Positions 27,393 to 36,819 are shown, counted from the first letter of the stretch. The stretch is 64,000 nucleotides of DNA from Streptomyces anulatus (GCF_000721175.1 NZ_JOEZ01000001.1:62001-126000), one strand, 5' to 3'. Made by a program: numbers and translations. Notes: a model not told the origin generated them from the letters alone.

Positions 27393-29639
27393 TCAGGTCA
27401 CCAGCCCCAGGTAAGGCCCGAACTCCGAAGCCAGCGTCAGCCGCCCCAGCTTCTGGTACTCCCGCTGGATCGCGTGGATCACCGTCTCCATCGTCACCGC
27501 GCCCCCCGTGTCCGCCGCCAGGTACGCCGCCGTCACCGCGATCGAGCGGATGTTGCCGCCCGCCAGCTCGAAGTTCTCGGCGCAGAAGGGCAGGTCCAGG
27601 TCCGTGCCGCGCGGGAGCGTCGGGCCAAGGCAGCGGTCCCAGAGGAGGAGGCGTTGTCCGGGGTCCGGGACCGGGAAGTCGATGACCAGGTCCAGGCGGC
27701 GGGTGAAGGCGTCGTCCAGGTTGGCGCGGAGGTTGGTGGCGAGGATGGCCAGGCCGTCGAAGGACTCCATGCGCTGCAGAAGGTACGCGCTCTCCACGTT
27801 GGCGTAGCGGTCGTGGGCGTCCTTCACATCCGAGCGTTTACCGAAGATCGCGTCCGCCTCGTCGAAGAGCAGCACGCCGTTCACCCCCGCCGCCTCCGTG
27901 AAGATCCGCTCCAGGTTCTTCTCCGTCTCGCCCACGTACTTGTCGATCACCGTCGCCAGGTCGACCGTGTACAGGTCCAGGCCGAGGTCCGCCGCGATCA
28001 CCTCCGCCGACATCGTCTTGCCCGTGCCCGAGTCGCCTGCGAACAGGGCCGACACCCCCCGGCCCCTCCCCCCGCCCGGCCGCATGCCCCACTCCCCCAG
28101 CACCCGGTCCCGGTGCCGCGCGCGGGCCGTGAGTTCGCGGAGCTGGGTGTGGGTGTCCGGCGGGAGGACCAGGTCGTCCCAGGTCACCGTGGGTTCGATG
28201 CGGCGGGCCAGGCGGTCCAGGCCCGCCGCGTTCTGGGCGCGGGCCCCACGGCGTACGTGGTCCGCGGTGAGCTCGCCGCCCGCCAGACGGGCCGCTTGGG
28301 CGGCGGAGCGGGCGGCTCCGGTGATCTGTTCCGGGGTGAGAAGGAAAGGGGCCAGCAGGCGGTCCGGGGCGATGGCGGGCGGGAGCGGCGTGGAGGTCCC
28401 GGGCGCGTGGCCATGCCCGTCTCCAGGCCTGCGGCCATGCCCGTCTCCAGGCCTGCGGCCATGCCCGTCTCCAGGCGCGTGGCCATGCCCGTCTCCAGGC
28501 GCCGACACGAGCTCGTACGCCTCCCGCCACAGCGCCCCCCGCGCCGACGGCTCCACCCGGGGCGCGTGCAGCAGCAGGGGCGGGGCGGCCGACCAGGACG
28601 CGTCCCAGGGCGCCCGGCCCACCAGGATCGTCGGGACCGGGGTGGCCGTGAGGAGCCTGAGCAGCCCCGGGCGCTCCCGGGACACCGCGTCCAGCGGCGC
28701 GCACACCAGGCCCGCCCCGGTCAGGCGCGCCTCCCGGACCAGGGCGCTCACCGCCTCGGCGGGCGACGGGTCCTCCGCCAGCCGGGCCAGGTCCAGGCCC
28801 AGGACCCCCCGGCCGGCCCGCGTCAGCGCCGACGCTGCCAGCGCCGTACCCGCACCGCCCTGGTCCTCGCTCAGGTAGGCCAGCGCGACGCCCTCGGCCA
28901 GGACCCCGGCGAGCGGTGCCGGGTCGCCCACCCCGGGCACGGCCTGCCACGGGGCCAGCAGGTCCGCCAGTCGAGGGTCCGCGGTGTCGTCGCCCAGCAG
29001 GTGCGCGGCCACCCGGTCCGGCACCCGTAGCGCACGGCTCAGGAACGGGCGGTTCAGGTCCTCCGCCAGGAGCAGGCCGCCGGCCCGCAACGGCGCCCCC
29101 GCCGCCAGCCGGGCACGGGCCGCCGGGTCGGAGAGGGCCGCGCCGCACAGGCCCAGGGCCAGCCCGATGGACGGCCGGCGACGGGACACGTCGTCGTTGA
29201 GATAGCCGTAGAACGCCTCGAAGCGGTCGTCCAGATCCGGCACGAGCGCGATGAGCAGGATCTCCGTGTCGAGCGCGGTGAGGTCGAACTCCCGGGCGAG
29301 GCGGGCCAGTCGGGAGCCTGCCTCCTCCTCGTCCGGAGCAGCACTCGACTCGCCCCCGGCCAGAGGCTCCTCCAGTGTCGGAAACCCCCTGGCCCCCTCC
29401 TCGTCCAGCAGCCGCACGATGTTCTCGTCCGTCAGATACAGCCCCCGGAAGTCGTCGTCCGGGTCCGGATCGGTGCTCCGCCTCAGCTCCACCGCGTGCC
29501 GGATGCGCCGCTCCACGGCCGCCGCCCGGGCGAGCAGGTGGCGAAGGTCCGGGTCGACGGCATCCCGCGACGTCATGTGCTCCGCGCCCCCGTCGGCATC
29601 CAGCCCGCTCATGCGTCCCGTCCCCAAGGCCCCGCTCAT
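27393..29639 (-). CDS. AAA+ ATPase of the contractile injection system (Afp15/Cis15-like)
   Basis: 748 residues: an N-terminal helical domain (about 20-250), a degenerate middle domain (about 250-400), and a C-terminal AAA+ domain with Walker A GDSGTGKT (535-542), Walker B GVLLFDEADAIFG, and sensor/arginine-finger ILATNLRANLDDAFTRRLD. The ATPase is needed for assembly of eCIS particles. Between the middle and AAA+ domains lies a GDGHGxxP repeat (about 381-412). The ATG overlaps the DUF4255 stop (ATGA). A 27-base duplication at the start provides a second in-frame ATG nine codons later, and MTSRDAV at codon 22 is a third option. Confidence 0.9.
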   Translation of the reverse strand: MSGALGTGRMSGLDADGGAEHMTSRDAVDPDLRHLLARAAAVERRIRHAVELRRSTDPDPDDDFRGLYLTDENIVRLLDEEGARGFPTLEEPLAGGESSAAPDEEEAGSRLARLAREFDLTALDTEILLIALVPDLDDRFEAFYGYLNDDVSRRRPSIGLALGLCGAALSDPAARARLAAGAPLRAGGLLLAEDLNRPFLSRALRVPDRVAAHLLGDDTADPRLADLLAPWQAVPGVGDPAPLAGVLAEGVALAYLSEDQGGAGTALAASALTRAGRGVLGLDLARLAEDPSPAEAVSALVREARLTGAGLVCAPLDAVSRERPGLLRLLTATPVPTILVGRAPWDASWSAAPPLLLHAPRVEPSARGALWREAYELVSAPGDGHGHAPGDGHGRRPGDGHGRRPGDGHGHAPGTSTPLPPAIAPDRLLAPFLLTPEQITGAARSAAQAARLAGGELTADHVRRGARAQNAAGLDRLARRIEPTVTWDDLVLPPDTHTQLRELTARARHRDRVLGEWGMRPGGGRGRGVSALFAGDSGTGKTMSAEVIAADLGLDLYTVDLATVIDKYVGETEKNLERIFTEAAGVNGVLLFDEADAIFGKRSDVKDAHDRYANVESAYLLQRMESFDGLAILATNLRANLDDAFTRRLDLVIDFPVPDPGQRLLLWDRCLGPTLPRGTDLDLPFCAENFELAGGNIRSIAVTAAYLAADTGGAVTMETVIHAIQREYQKLGRLTLASEFGPYLGLVT
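28404..28500. repeat. 24-bp tandem repeat in the CIS ATPase gene
   Basis: Four tandem copies of a 24-base unit (GGCCATGCCCGTCTCCAGGC core), encoding Gly-Asp-Gly-His-Gly-(His/Arg)-(Ala/Arg)-Pro. They form a His-rich flexible linker ahead of the AAA+ domain. Unit length keeps the frame, so the number is likely to vary. Confidence 0.9.
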
Positions 29640-29657
29640 GCGTCCCGTCCCGAAGGC
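29604..29657. repeat. 27-bp tandem duplication over a stop/start overlap
   Basis: CCCGCTCATGCGTCCCGTCC begins each of two adjacent 27-base copies (29604-29630 and 29631-29657), which differ at one base. They span the DUF4255 stop and the ATPase start, so the ATPase N-terminus reads MSGALGTGRMSGLDADG with two possible starts. Confidence 0.85.
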
Positions 29658-30436
29658 GGCGTGGGCGCGCCGGTCTCCTCCACCGGCCTTCCCCGCCGCT
29701 CCGTAATCCGCAGGGACACCGCCCGTCCCCGTTCACCGCCCGGGGCCCGCGCCGGCTCCCGGGCCGGTCGGCCAGGACGCGACCCGTACACCGGCAGACC
29801 CGGCCGGCCCGGCTGCGCCTCCGTCGCGCCCACGCCCGCGCCCTCCCCGGGAACCGGCTCGGGCACGTCCCCGAACTCCGCCCGCAGCCCCTCGTCGCCC
29901 ACCGGCGGGCCCGCCTCGTAGACCGGCGAGGCCGTGACCGGAACGCTGATCACCAGGTCCAGCGAGGGCTTCAGCTCGCCCCCGAGCGCGCTCCACACAT
30001 CGGCGAACGACCGGTCCTCCGGCGGCGGCAGCGCGATCGACATCGGGACGGCGGCCCCGACCTCGGCCAGCGAGCCCGCCAGCCGCTCCGGCGGCAGCGC
30101 CTCGTACCGCAGCAGACAGGCCAGCAGCGAGGAGAGCAGGCGGTGTTCGTCCTCCGGGCGCTTCGTCCACGCCGTGATCAGGTACGACAGCTTGAAGAAG
30201 CGGGGCGGGCGGCGGCGCGCGACGATCGCGCCGCGCTCGTCGTACTCGTTGTGCAGGCCGCGCTCCCGCCGCCGCATGTCCTCGCGGATGTCGTAGAGGT
30301 AGAGGTTGACCATCGGGGCGTTGACCTTGGCCGCCCACTCCCGGGTCGGGGCGTCGAAGACCACCGCGATCTGGCGGCCCTCCAGCACCTCGGCCCGGAT
30401 CAGGGCCCGTAGGACGTCGTCCACCTCATGGATCAT
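29636..30436 (-). CDS. DUF4255 (Pvc16/Afp16-like) cap/terminator protein
   Basis: 266 residues. The DUF4255 domain fills about 1-190: IHEVDDVLRALI at the N-terminus, VVFDAPTREWAAKVNAPMVNLYLYDIREDMRRRE, and FFKLSYLITAWTKRPEDEHRLLSSLLACLLRYEALP. In eCIS it caps the tube and sheath at the distal end and sets assembly termination. The C-terminus is a disordered Pro/Gly/Arg tail. It follows the VWA gene by 43 bases and is coupled to the ATPase. Confidence 0.92.
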   Translation of the reverse strand: MIHEVDDVLRALIRAEVLEGRQIAVVFDAPTREWAAKVNAPMVNLYLYDIREDMRRRERGLHNEYDERGAIVARRRPPRFFKLSYLITAWTKRPEDEHRLLSSLLACLLRYEALPPERLAGSLAEVGAAVPMSIALPPPEDRSFADVWSALGGELKPSLDLVISVPVTASPVYEAGPPVGDEGLRAEFGDVPEPVPGEGAGVGATEAQPGRPGLPVYGSRPGRPAREPARAPGGERGRAVSLRITERRGRPVEETGAPTPPSGRDA

Positions 30437-30479
30437 CCGATGACCGCCTTCGACGCGCGGAGGACACTCATGACCGCAC

Positions 30480-32624
30480 TCACGACCGGCCCGCGAAGTC
30501 CGGGGGCTGGAGGTTGCGCTGCACGACCAGGACGGGTTTCCGCAGGCGGGGGAGATCCTGGGCCTCCGCCCGCAGGACGCGCGGGCCCAGCGTGTCCTTG
30601 CGCAGGACCAGCACCTGCACCTCGAACGTGCCGTCCCGCCCGACCCGCACGCCGGACCGGTCCGCGGTGATGCCGATGTTCCACGTGAAACGTACGGTCT
30701 CGCCCGGCGGATAGTCCTTGCCCCGGGCCAGTACCGGCTGCCCCGGTTTTGCCACCTGCGGGGTGACCGTCAGCGAGGGCTTGAGGACCCTCAGCCGGTC
30801 CACGTCCCGGTTGTTCGCCGTGCGCCCGTCGGGCAGGGTGCCGCGCACGGTGGCCCGTACGTCTCCGGTGACCGCCGCCCGGTAGGTCGCCATCTGCGTC
30901 ACCTCGACCCGGTCCCCGGCGCGGATCGTGCAGGGCCGCGCCGCCGTGCACCGGCTCAGGGTGGGCAGGTTCCGGTCCTTCGGTTCGGCCGTCCTCGGCC
31001 AGGCCGTCCCGAGGACGACGCCGGTCGCCGTGTCCGGGCCGGCGTTGGTGATCGTGAACCGGGCTGCGGCGGGCCGCCCCACGTACGTACGGTCCGGGCT
31101 GACATCGGCCCGTACCGCGAGGTCCGAGGCGGGCGGCGGGGGCGGCGGCGGGGCAGGCGGGTCCGACGGTGCAGGCGGGTCGGGCGGGACGACGGGTTCC
31201 AGGACCTCGAACCGGGCCGTGTCCGCCCCCGTGTTGCCCGCCGAGTCCGTGGCGGAACAGGTGACCGTCGTCGTTCCCACCGGGAAGAGCGATCCGGACG
31301 GCGGGGTACAGGTCACCGGCAGCGCCCCGTCCTGCGGGTCCGTCGCCGTGGCCGTGTACTCGATACGGGCACCGTCGTCGTCGGGGGCCCTGGCCGTACG
31401 GTCGTCCACGGTGACGACGGGCACGTCGACGTCGTTGACGGCGATGCTGATCTGCTGCTGGAAGTCGGGGTCGGGCACGGCGGCGGGCCCGATCGTGTCC
31501 GTCCCCGGCACCTGCGTCCCGAGCAGGAACTGCACGGTGCAGGTCAGCGTCGTGCCCTGCGGGGCGTCCTCCGACACATCGACGGTCTCCGCGAAGTGCG
31601 CGGTCCCGCCGCTGGTGAGCTGCCGGGTGGGCGGGTCGAGGGCGACGGTCAGATGAGGGTCGCAGGCGTCGAGGCGGTGGCCCACGGAGGTGGGGAGGTT
31701 GTCGAAGCCGTCGACGATCGCCTCGGCGACCCGGTCCCCGTCGATGCCTTCGAGCAGCCGGCCGCCGGTGGCCTCGATGATGCGGGTGGCCTGGCCCGGC
31801 GTGGTGGGCGGGTCCTCGACGTAGTCGGGGTTCCCGGCGTCGCCGTTGCCGTTGAGGCCGTCGCCGATCGTGCTCTCCACATCGACCCCGATCACCCGGA
31901 CGCCCTTGTCCTGGAGCGCGAAGATCGTGTCGTCGATGGTGTGGCCGTTGCTGGGCGAATGGCTGGAGGCGTCCCCGACGAGCACCACGACCGGACTCGC
32001 GCCTTCGCGGAACACCGTCGTGCCGCCCGCGCCGTCGGCGATCTGCCACAGCCCGTTGATCCAGTCCTCCGAAGGACCCCGGCTGGCACCACCGAGATCG
32101 GTCTTCAGTTGGTCGACGCCCTCCTGCACCTTCACCAGGTCGTCCGTCAACTCCGTGAAGACCTGGAATCCCGCGTCGACATCGCCCTCCTGGTCGCCGA
32201 ACGTGGCCACCGCGAAACGTGAGTCGGGCTGCTCGGCCAGGATCTTGCCGGTGATGTCGGGCAGGTTCTCCCGGACGCTGGCGATCGGGTCGGCCATGCT
32301 CGCCGTACCGTCCACCAGCAGGACCACATCCGGCCGGGGCGGGATCGCCGGGGTCCGCACCTGCTTGTCCACCCCCGTCGAACCGCCCGGGTCGAGCGCC
32401 TCCTCCAGCGTCGCCGGGGTGACCCACGGCTCCGGCGGCACGGGCACGGCCGACGCCACTCCGCTCACGCCCGAGGCAGGGGCGAGCCCGGCGGCCAGCA
32501 GGAGCAGGACACACGCGGCCGACCGGCGGCGCGCCCTGCTGCGGCCGACCGCCCGCACTGTCCCCGCCCTGCTGCGGCGGCCCGCCCGCACTCCCGGCCC
32601 GGTGCCTGGCTGAAACCACCGCAC
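30480..32624 (-). CDS. secreted/surface VWA-domain protein in the CIS operon
   Basis: 714 residues. An Arg-rich n-region and hydrophobic core (CVLLLLAAGLAPASG, about 38-52) form a signal peptide. A von Willebrand A domain (about 98-330) has a MIDAS-like DGTAS (105-109). A region resembling HYR follows (VPVVTVDDRTARAP... GSLFPVGTTTVTCSATDSAGNT), then a Pro-rich linker and a DUF11-like domain (DLAVRADVSPDRTYVGRPAAARFTITNAGPDTATG). These are cell-surface adhesion modules. The GTG at 32624 has GGGAGGGG upstream; longer frames break the signal peptide. Position between the LuxR regulator and DUF4255 gene links it to the CIS, but its job there is unknown. Confidence 0.8.
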   Translation of the reverse strand: MRWFQPGTGPGVRAGRRSRAGTVRAVGRSRARRRSAACVLLLLAAGLAPASGVSGVASAVPVPPEPWVTPATLEEALDPGGSTGVDKQVRTPAIPPRPDVVLLVDGTASMADPIASVRENLPDITGKILAEQPDSRFAVATFGDQEGDVDAGFQVFTELTDDLVKVQEGVDQLKTDLGGASRGPSEDWINGLWQIADGAGGTTVFREGASPVVVLVGDASSHSPSNGHTIDDTIFALQDKGVRVIGVDVESTIGDGLNGNGDAGNPDYVEDPPTTPGQATRIIEATGGRLLEGIDGDRVAEAIVDGFDNLPTSVGHRLDACDPHLTVALDPPTRQLTSGGTAHFAETVDVSEDAPQGTTLTCTVQFLLGTQVPGTDTIGPAAVPDPDFQQQISIAVNDVDVPVVTVDDRTARAPDDDGARIEYTATATDPQDGALPVTCTPPSGSLFPVGTTTVTCSATDSAGNTGADTARFEVLEPVVPPDPPAPSDPPAPPPPPPPASDLAVRADVSPDRTYVGRPAAARFTITNAGPDTATGVVLGTAWPRTAEPKDRNLPTLSRCTAARPCTIRAGDRVEVTQMATYRAAVTGDVRATVRGTLPDGRTANNRDVDRLRVLKPSLTVTPQVAKPGQPVLARGKDYPPGETVRFTWNIGITADRSGVRVGRDGTFEVQVLVLRKDTLGPRVLRAEAQDLPRLRKPVLVVQRNLQPPDFAGRS

Positions 32625-32765
32625 AGCGTTCCCCTCCCAGCGTCCTGCCCGGTACCCGGGGACCACCGTCGCGCGCCGGCCGTCCCCGTACAGAGAGAGG
32701 CGAGCCACTTCCACGGGAAGGCCGGACTGCCCGATGGTGCAACGGGGTTCGTGAGGCCGGGACCG

Positions 32766-33392
32766 TCAGATCAGGCCCTGGCGCATCGCGTAGGCCACCG
32801 CGTGGGAGCGGTTACGCAGTTGCAGACGGGTCATCACCGAGTGCAGCACGTTCTTGATCGTGCGCTCGGAGTACGCCAGCTTCGTCGCGATGTCCGCGGT
32901 GTCGTACCCCTCGGCGACCAGGCGCAGCACGTCCACCTCACGCGCGGCCAGGCCGGTGAAGTGCAGACCGCGCGGACCGAGCACCTGCCCCTGGAGTCTG
33001 CCGACCTCTTCGAGGAGACGTCCGAGCAGGTCGGAGGGGAGATGCCCCTCGCCCCGCGCCACCGTGCCGATGACCTGCACCAGATGCTCCGGGGTCGATT
33101 CGGACCGTCTGACGACCCCCGCGACCCCGCACTCCGCCGCGCTCACCAGCTTCTGCTCGTCGATGTCCGTGGTCACCAGCACCGTGCGGCAGCTGCTGGT
33201 GCGCTGGATGTTGCGCAGGACTCGCAGGACTTCGTCGTCCACCGCGTCCACCACCATGACCACGACCTGCGGCGCCACCTCGCCGTCGTCCCGGTCGACG
33301 ACACTGACCTCGGGACGGGCTCGTAGCTGACTGGCCACTCCGGCCTGGGAAATCGGGTCCTGCGCACGTAAAACGACAGTGATGCGCTCCAT
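32766..33392 (-). CDS. LuxR-family transcriptional regulator with atypical receiver domain
   Basis: 208 residues. The N-terminal part (about 1-120) has the alternating strand/helix pattern of a response-regulator receiver, but the phospho-acceptor region reads VVVMVVDAVDDEV and is not a clean match, so control by a histidine kinase is uncertain. The C-terminal LuxR HTH (LAAREVDVLRLVAEGYDTADIATKLAYSERTIKNVLHSVMTRLQL) is intact. It is the first gene of the minus-strand CIS block and probably its regulator. ATG 33392 is preceded by GGGGGAGC. Confidence 0.85.
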   Translation of the reverse strand: MERITVVLRAQDPISQAGVASQLRARPEVSVVDRDDGEVAPQVVVMVVDAVDDEVLRVLRNIQRTSSCRTVLVTTDIDEQKLVSAAECGVAGVVRRSESTPEHLVQVIGTVARGEGHLPSDLLGRLLEEVGRLQGQVLGPRGLHFTGLAAREVDVLRLVAEGYDTADIATKLAYSERTIKNVLHSVMTRLQLRNRSHAVAYAMRQGLI

Positions 33393-33605
33393 GCGAATGC
33401 TCCCCCTGGGCACCAGCCGGAAGCGTCACACAGCAGGCACAAGCTCCACAGCTGTAGTCGTCCGCCCCATCCGATGTGAGGCGGTCTGAGGATTCCCGTA
33501 TCTCCACGCGAGGAAACTGAAAGGTTGCTACGGGCACCGAATCTGCCCGAAAGTGTTCCTCCGTGACCGGTGCCCGCCCCCCGGCCCGGTTCTACGGTCC
33601 GCCGT

Positions 33606-34955
33606 ATGAGTCTTACGGCAAGCCTCGACGCGTCGTCCGTCACCGTCGCACCGGGCGAGGAGACGGCCCTTCCCCTGCAGATCCTCAACTCCGGCCGGAC
33701 CGTCGAGGAATACCGCTTCGAGGTGGTCGGCGCGTGTGCCGCCTGGTCGGCGGTGGAGCCCGCGGTCCTGTCCCTGTACCCCGGCGACTCCGGAACCGTC
33801 TCGCTGGTCCTGCGCCCGCCGCGCGACGCGACGGTCCTGGCGGGCGGGACGACGTTCGGGATCCGTGTGATGCCGACCGGCGACCAGGGAGACACGGTGG
33901 TGCCCGAGGGCCGGGTGACCGTCCTGCCGTTCACCGAGACGACCGCCGAACTGGTCCCGCGCAGCTCGAACGGCTCGCGGAGCGGACGGCACCAGTTCGC
34001 CGTCGACAACCGGGGCAACACCCCCGTGACCGTACGGCTCGGAGCCCAGCCCGGTACGGAGCAGGCGCGGGTGGTGTTCGCCGCCTCCGAACTCCGGATC
34101 GAGCCGGGGCACGCGGAGTTCGCGAAGCTGCGGGTCCGCCCGGCGAAGCGGATGTGGCGCGGTACGCCGGTGACGCACGCCTTCCAGGTGTTCGCCGCCC
34201 CGCAGCCGCCCGAGGGCGAGGAACCGCCGGCCCCGGTGCTGGTGGACGGCTCCTACCAGCAGGAGCCCATCCTGCCGCGCTGGCTGCCCCGGGCCCTGAT
34301 CACCGCCGCTCTGCTGCTCCTGGTCCTGGTGGGCCTCTGGTACGCGCTGCTGCGCCCGGCGGTGAAGTCCGCGGCCCGGGAGGCGGTCACTCCCGAGGCG
34401 GTGCGGTCGGCCGCCGCGGCCGGGAAGAGCAAGGCCCCGGAGGAGGGCGGGCAGGGCGGCGCGGGCTCCGGGGGCGGCGACTCCGCCGGAGCGGGAACGG
34501 GAACGGGCGGCGGCTCGGCCGGGCCCACGGCGTCACCGGGACCTTCCGCCCCGGGCGGCACCGGTGGCGGCGACGCGGCGGCGGGCGCCCCGACCAGCGC
34601 GCAGGCCCGGGTGCGGGACGCGGTGGGCGGCGGCCCGAACACCGGGACGGCCCTGGAGGTACCGGCCGGCCACACCTTCCAGCTCACCGACATCGTGGTG
34701 CAGAACCCGCAGGGCGACGCAGGGACGGTCACCGTCACGGCGGGCGAGGACACCCGGGTCCTAACCCTCGGGCTGGAGAACTTCCGCGACTCCGACTACC
34801 ACTTCGTGACCCCGATCCTGGTGCCCGCGGGCGGCAAGGTCACGATGACGATCGACTGCAGGCGGGTCGGCAAGCCGGTGGGCGCTCCGGCCCCCTCACG
34901 GTGCTCGTCCTCGATGTTCCTGGGCGGGACGATGCGCCCGGACACGGCAGGCTGA
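33606..34955 (+). CDS. NEW3/COG1470-like membrane protein beside the CIS cluster
   Basis: 449 residues. The N-terminal half contains Ig-like beta domains (VTVAPGEETALPLQILNSGRTVEEYRFEVVG..., GRHQFAVDNRGNTPVTVRLGAQPG) like those of NEW3/COG1470 proteins. One membrane helix (ALITAALLLLVLVGLWYALL, about 229-248) is followed by a Gly/Ser/Pro-rich linker and a C-terminal beta domain. With no signal peptide, the N-terminal part is probably cytosolic and the C-terminal domain outside. It diverges from the LuxR gene. Related proteins neighbour CIS clusters in Streptomyces, as I recall; function unknown. Confidence 0.65.
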   Translation: MSLTASLDASSVTVAPGEETALPLQILNSGRTVEEYRFEVVGACAAWSAVEPAVLSLYPGDSGTVSLVLRPPRDATVLAGGTTFGIRVMPTGDQGDTVVPEGRVTVLPFTETTAELVPRSSNGSRSGRHQFAVDNRGNTPVTVRLGAQPGTEQARVVFAASELRIEPGHAEFAKLRVRPAKRMWRGTPVTHAFQVFAAPQPPEGEEPPAPVLVDGSYQQEPILPRWLPRALITAALLLLVLVGLWYALLRPAVKSAAREAVTPEAVRSAAAAGKSKAPEEGGQGGAGSGGGDSAGAGTGTGGGSAGPTASPGPSAPGGTGGGDAAAGAPTSAQARVRDAVGGGPNTGTALEVPAGHTFQLTDIVVQNPQGDAGTVTVTAGEDTRVLTLGLENFRDSDYHFVTPILVPAGGKVTMTIDCRRVGKPVGAPAPSRCSSSMFLGGTMRPDTAG

Positions 34956-35043
34956 CGCACGCACACACACGCGCCCGCACCGCGAGCCGGCCGGCCGGCC
35001 GACGACGCGGACTCCGTCGGACCGGGGGCGCCCCGCACTCCCG

Positions 35044-35931
35044 TCAGGCCGGGGGCGTCTCCTCCTCCTCTTCCTCCCCCGGCTTCTCCTCCGTCGCACG
35101 CTGCACGAACGACCCCTGCACGTCGGCGGGTTGCTCGTCCTCGTCCTCGGTGGCGGACCGCTGGACAGCGGAAGCGGCGGCGGGCGCGGGGGCCGATACG
35201 GGGGCGGGGGCCGCCGGGGCCGCCTCCGGCGCGGGGTCGGCCAGGACCCGGTCCGCGTTCGCGACGGCTTCGCGCTCGAACCGGTCCGAAGGGTCGCTGA
35301 CCCGGATGCCGCCCGGAGCCTCGGTGCCCTCCACCGGGCCGTTGCGCTGCTGGATCACATGAGTCAGCTCATGGGCCAGCGTGGTGCGGCCCTGCGGCGA
35401 CGCGGGGTCGTAGGCGTCGCGCTGGAACACCACGTTGTTGCCGACGGTGTACGCGTGCGCGCCGACGCCCTTCGCCGACTCGTGCGCGGCGGAGTCGTGG
35501 TGGACGCGCACGTCGGAGAAGTCCGCGCCCATCCGGCTCTCCATGTCCGTACGGGTCTCGGCGTCCAGGGGCGAGCCGCCGGAGGAGACCACGTCATGCA
35601 CCGGCGACCGCTGCTCCCCCGCCCTTTCTGCCCGCTCGGTCTGCTCGGCGTGCTCGGCGGTGGGTTCCGCGGTCCCGGACCGGGCCCGCTGGACCATCGC
35701 CCCGAGCGCGCCGTTGCCCGCCGTCCGCTGGAGCAGTCCCATCCCGGCCGCCCCCACCACATCGGTCCGACCCGCGGCGGCTGCCCGGAAGACGTGGTGG
35801 GCCTGCTCGCCAGGCGCCTCCGCGGCGGTCTCACCACGCTGCTCATCGCGCCCGCGGGCCTGTTCCCGCCCGGCGCCCACGCCGTGTCCGTGGTGCTCGT
35901 GGTGTTCCTGCTCACTGTCGTGCGCGTCCAT
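35044..35931 (-). CDS. DUF4157 (eCIS core domain) protein with HELTH metallopeptidase motif
   Basis: 295 residues. A His/Glu-rich N-terminus is followed by LQRTAGNGALGAMVQR (67-82), then the DUF4157 domain: SRMGADFSDVRVHHDSAAHESAKGVGAHAYTVGNNVVFQ and HELTHVIQQR, with the HExxH zinc motif at 187-191. The C-terminus repeats the VQR motif twice (AVQRSATED, FVQRATEEK) in an acidic tail. DUF4157 proteins are strongly associated with extracellular CIS and often carry cargo domains; here no toxin domain is attached. ATG 35931 has GGGGAG upstream. Confidence 0.9.
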   Translation of the reverse strand: MDAHDSEQEHHEHHGHGVGAGREQARGRDEQRGETAAEAPGEQAHHVFRAAAAGRTDVVGAAGMGLLQRTAGNGALGAMVQRARSGTAEPTAEHAEQTERAERAGEQRSPVHDVVSSGGSPLDAETRTDMESRMGADFSDVRVHHDSAAHESAKGVGAHAYTVGNNVVFQRDAYDPASPQGRTTLAHELTHVIQQRNGPVEGTEAPGGIRVSDPSDRFEREAVANADRVLADPAPEAAPAAPAPVSAPAPAAASAVQRSATEDEDEQPADVQGSFVQRATEEKPGEEEEEETPPA

Positions 35932-36183
35932 GCTCAGCTCCCCTGACCGCACCGTCCTCGGCATTCCACGATTACGGCGCGGCCCCCGGAGCGTCCAGCC
36001 CGCGCCGCGGCCCGGCCGGGGCATCCGGAACTGCCTCATCGGGCAGCGCGGCGGCACGGACGGACGCGCACACCACGGCCATCCCTCCGGTCTGTCCTCC
36101 CCTTACTCCCTTCGGCCGACAGGAAGAGGCCATCGGCGCAGTCCCGGTCGCCGTCGTCCACCGGGCTCGCGATGATCGGCAGC

Positions 36184-36819
36184 ATGACCACGAGCGACGG
36201 CGGCGAGGACATCACCCTGCGGATCGCCCAGAATCCGGAGGCCGACGAGCTCCTCGGCCGCAGCCCGCTGGCCGCCCTGGTCGGCATGCTGCTCGACCAG
36301 CAGGTGCCGATGGAGTGGGCGTTCACGGGCCCGTACACCCTCGCCGAACGGATGGGATCCGACGACCTGGACGCGGGGCGGATCGCCGCCTACGACCCGG
36401 ACGCCTTCACCGAACTGTTCACCGCCAAACCCGCCCTGCACCGCTACCCCGGTTCCATGGCCCAGCGGGTGCAGCAGCTGTGCCAGTTCCTGGTGGCGGA
36501 GTACGACGGCGACGCGAGCGCGGTGTGGCGGACCGCCGCGACCGGCGATGAGCTGCTGGAACGCCTCAACGCGCTGCCCGGCTTCGGCGCCCAGAAGGCC
36601 CGGATCTTCCTGGCGCTGCTCGGCAAGCAGTTCGGCGTACGGCCGACGGGGTGGCGGGAGGCGGCGGGCCCGTACGGAGAGGCCGGATCGCACCGGTCGG
36701 TCGCCGACATCACGGGCCCGGAGTCGCTCGCCGAAGTGCGCGCGTACAAACAGGAGGCAAAGGCGGCGGCGAAGGCGGCCGAAGCGGCCAGGAAGCCCGG
36801 CAGCTCGCGGAAGAAGTGA
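36184..36819 (+). CDS. HhH-GPD family DNA glycosylase-like protein
   Basis: 211 residues. It has the helix-hairpin-helix-GPD fold of base-excision-repair glycosylases (LVGMLLDQQVPMEWAFTGPYTLAERMG, LERLNALPGFGAQKARIFLALLGKQFGV, where LPGFG.QKA is the hairpin). It would remove damaged bases from DNA, although the usual catalytic Asp after the GPD element is not clear. The C-terminus is Lys/Ala-rich. An upstream in-frame ATG at 36172 is also possible; neither has a strong ribosome site. Confidence 0.8.
   Translation: MTTSDGGEDITLRIAQNPEADELLGRSPLAALVGMLLDQQVPMEWAFTGPYTLAERMGSDDLDAGRIAAYDPDAFTELFTAKPALHRYPGSMAQRVQQLCQFLVAEYDGDASAVWRTAATGDELLERLNALPGFGAQKARIFLALLGKQFGVRPTGWREAAGPYGEAGSHRSVADITGPESLAEVRAYKQEAKAAAKAAEAARKPGSSRKK

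Noticed and set aside
28404..28500. A CRISPR-like or regulatory repeat array
   Set aside because: The 24-base units are contiguous and in frame within the ATPase gene.
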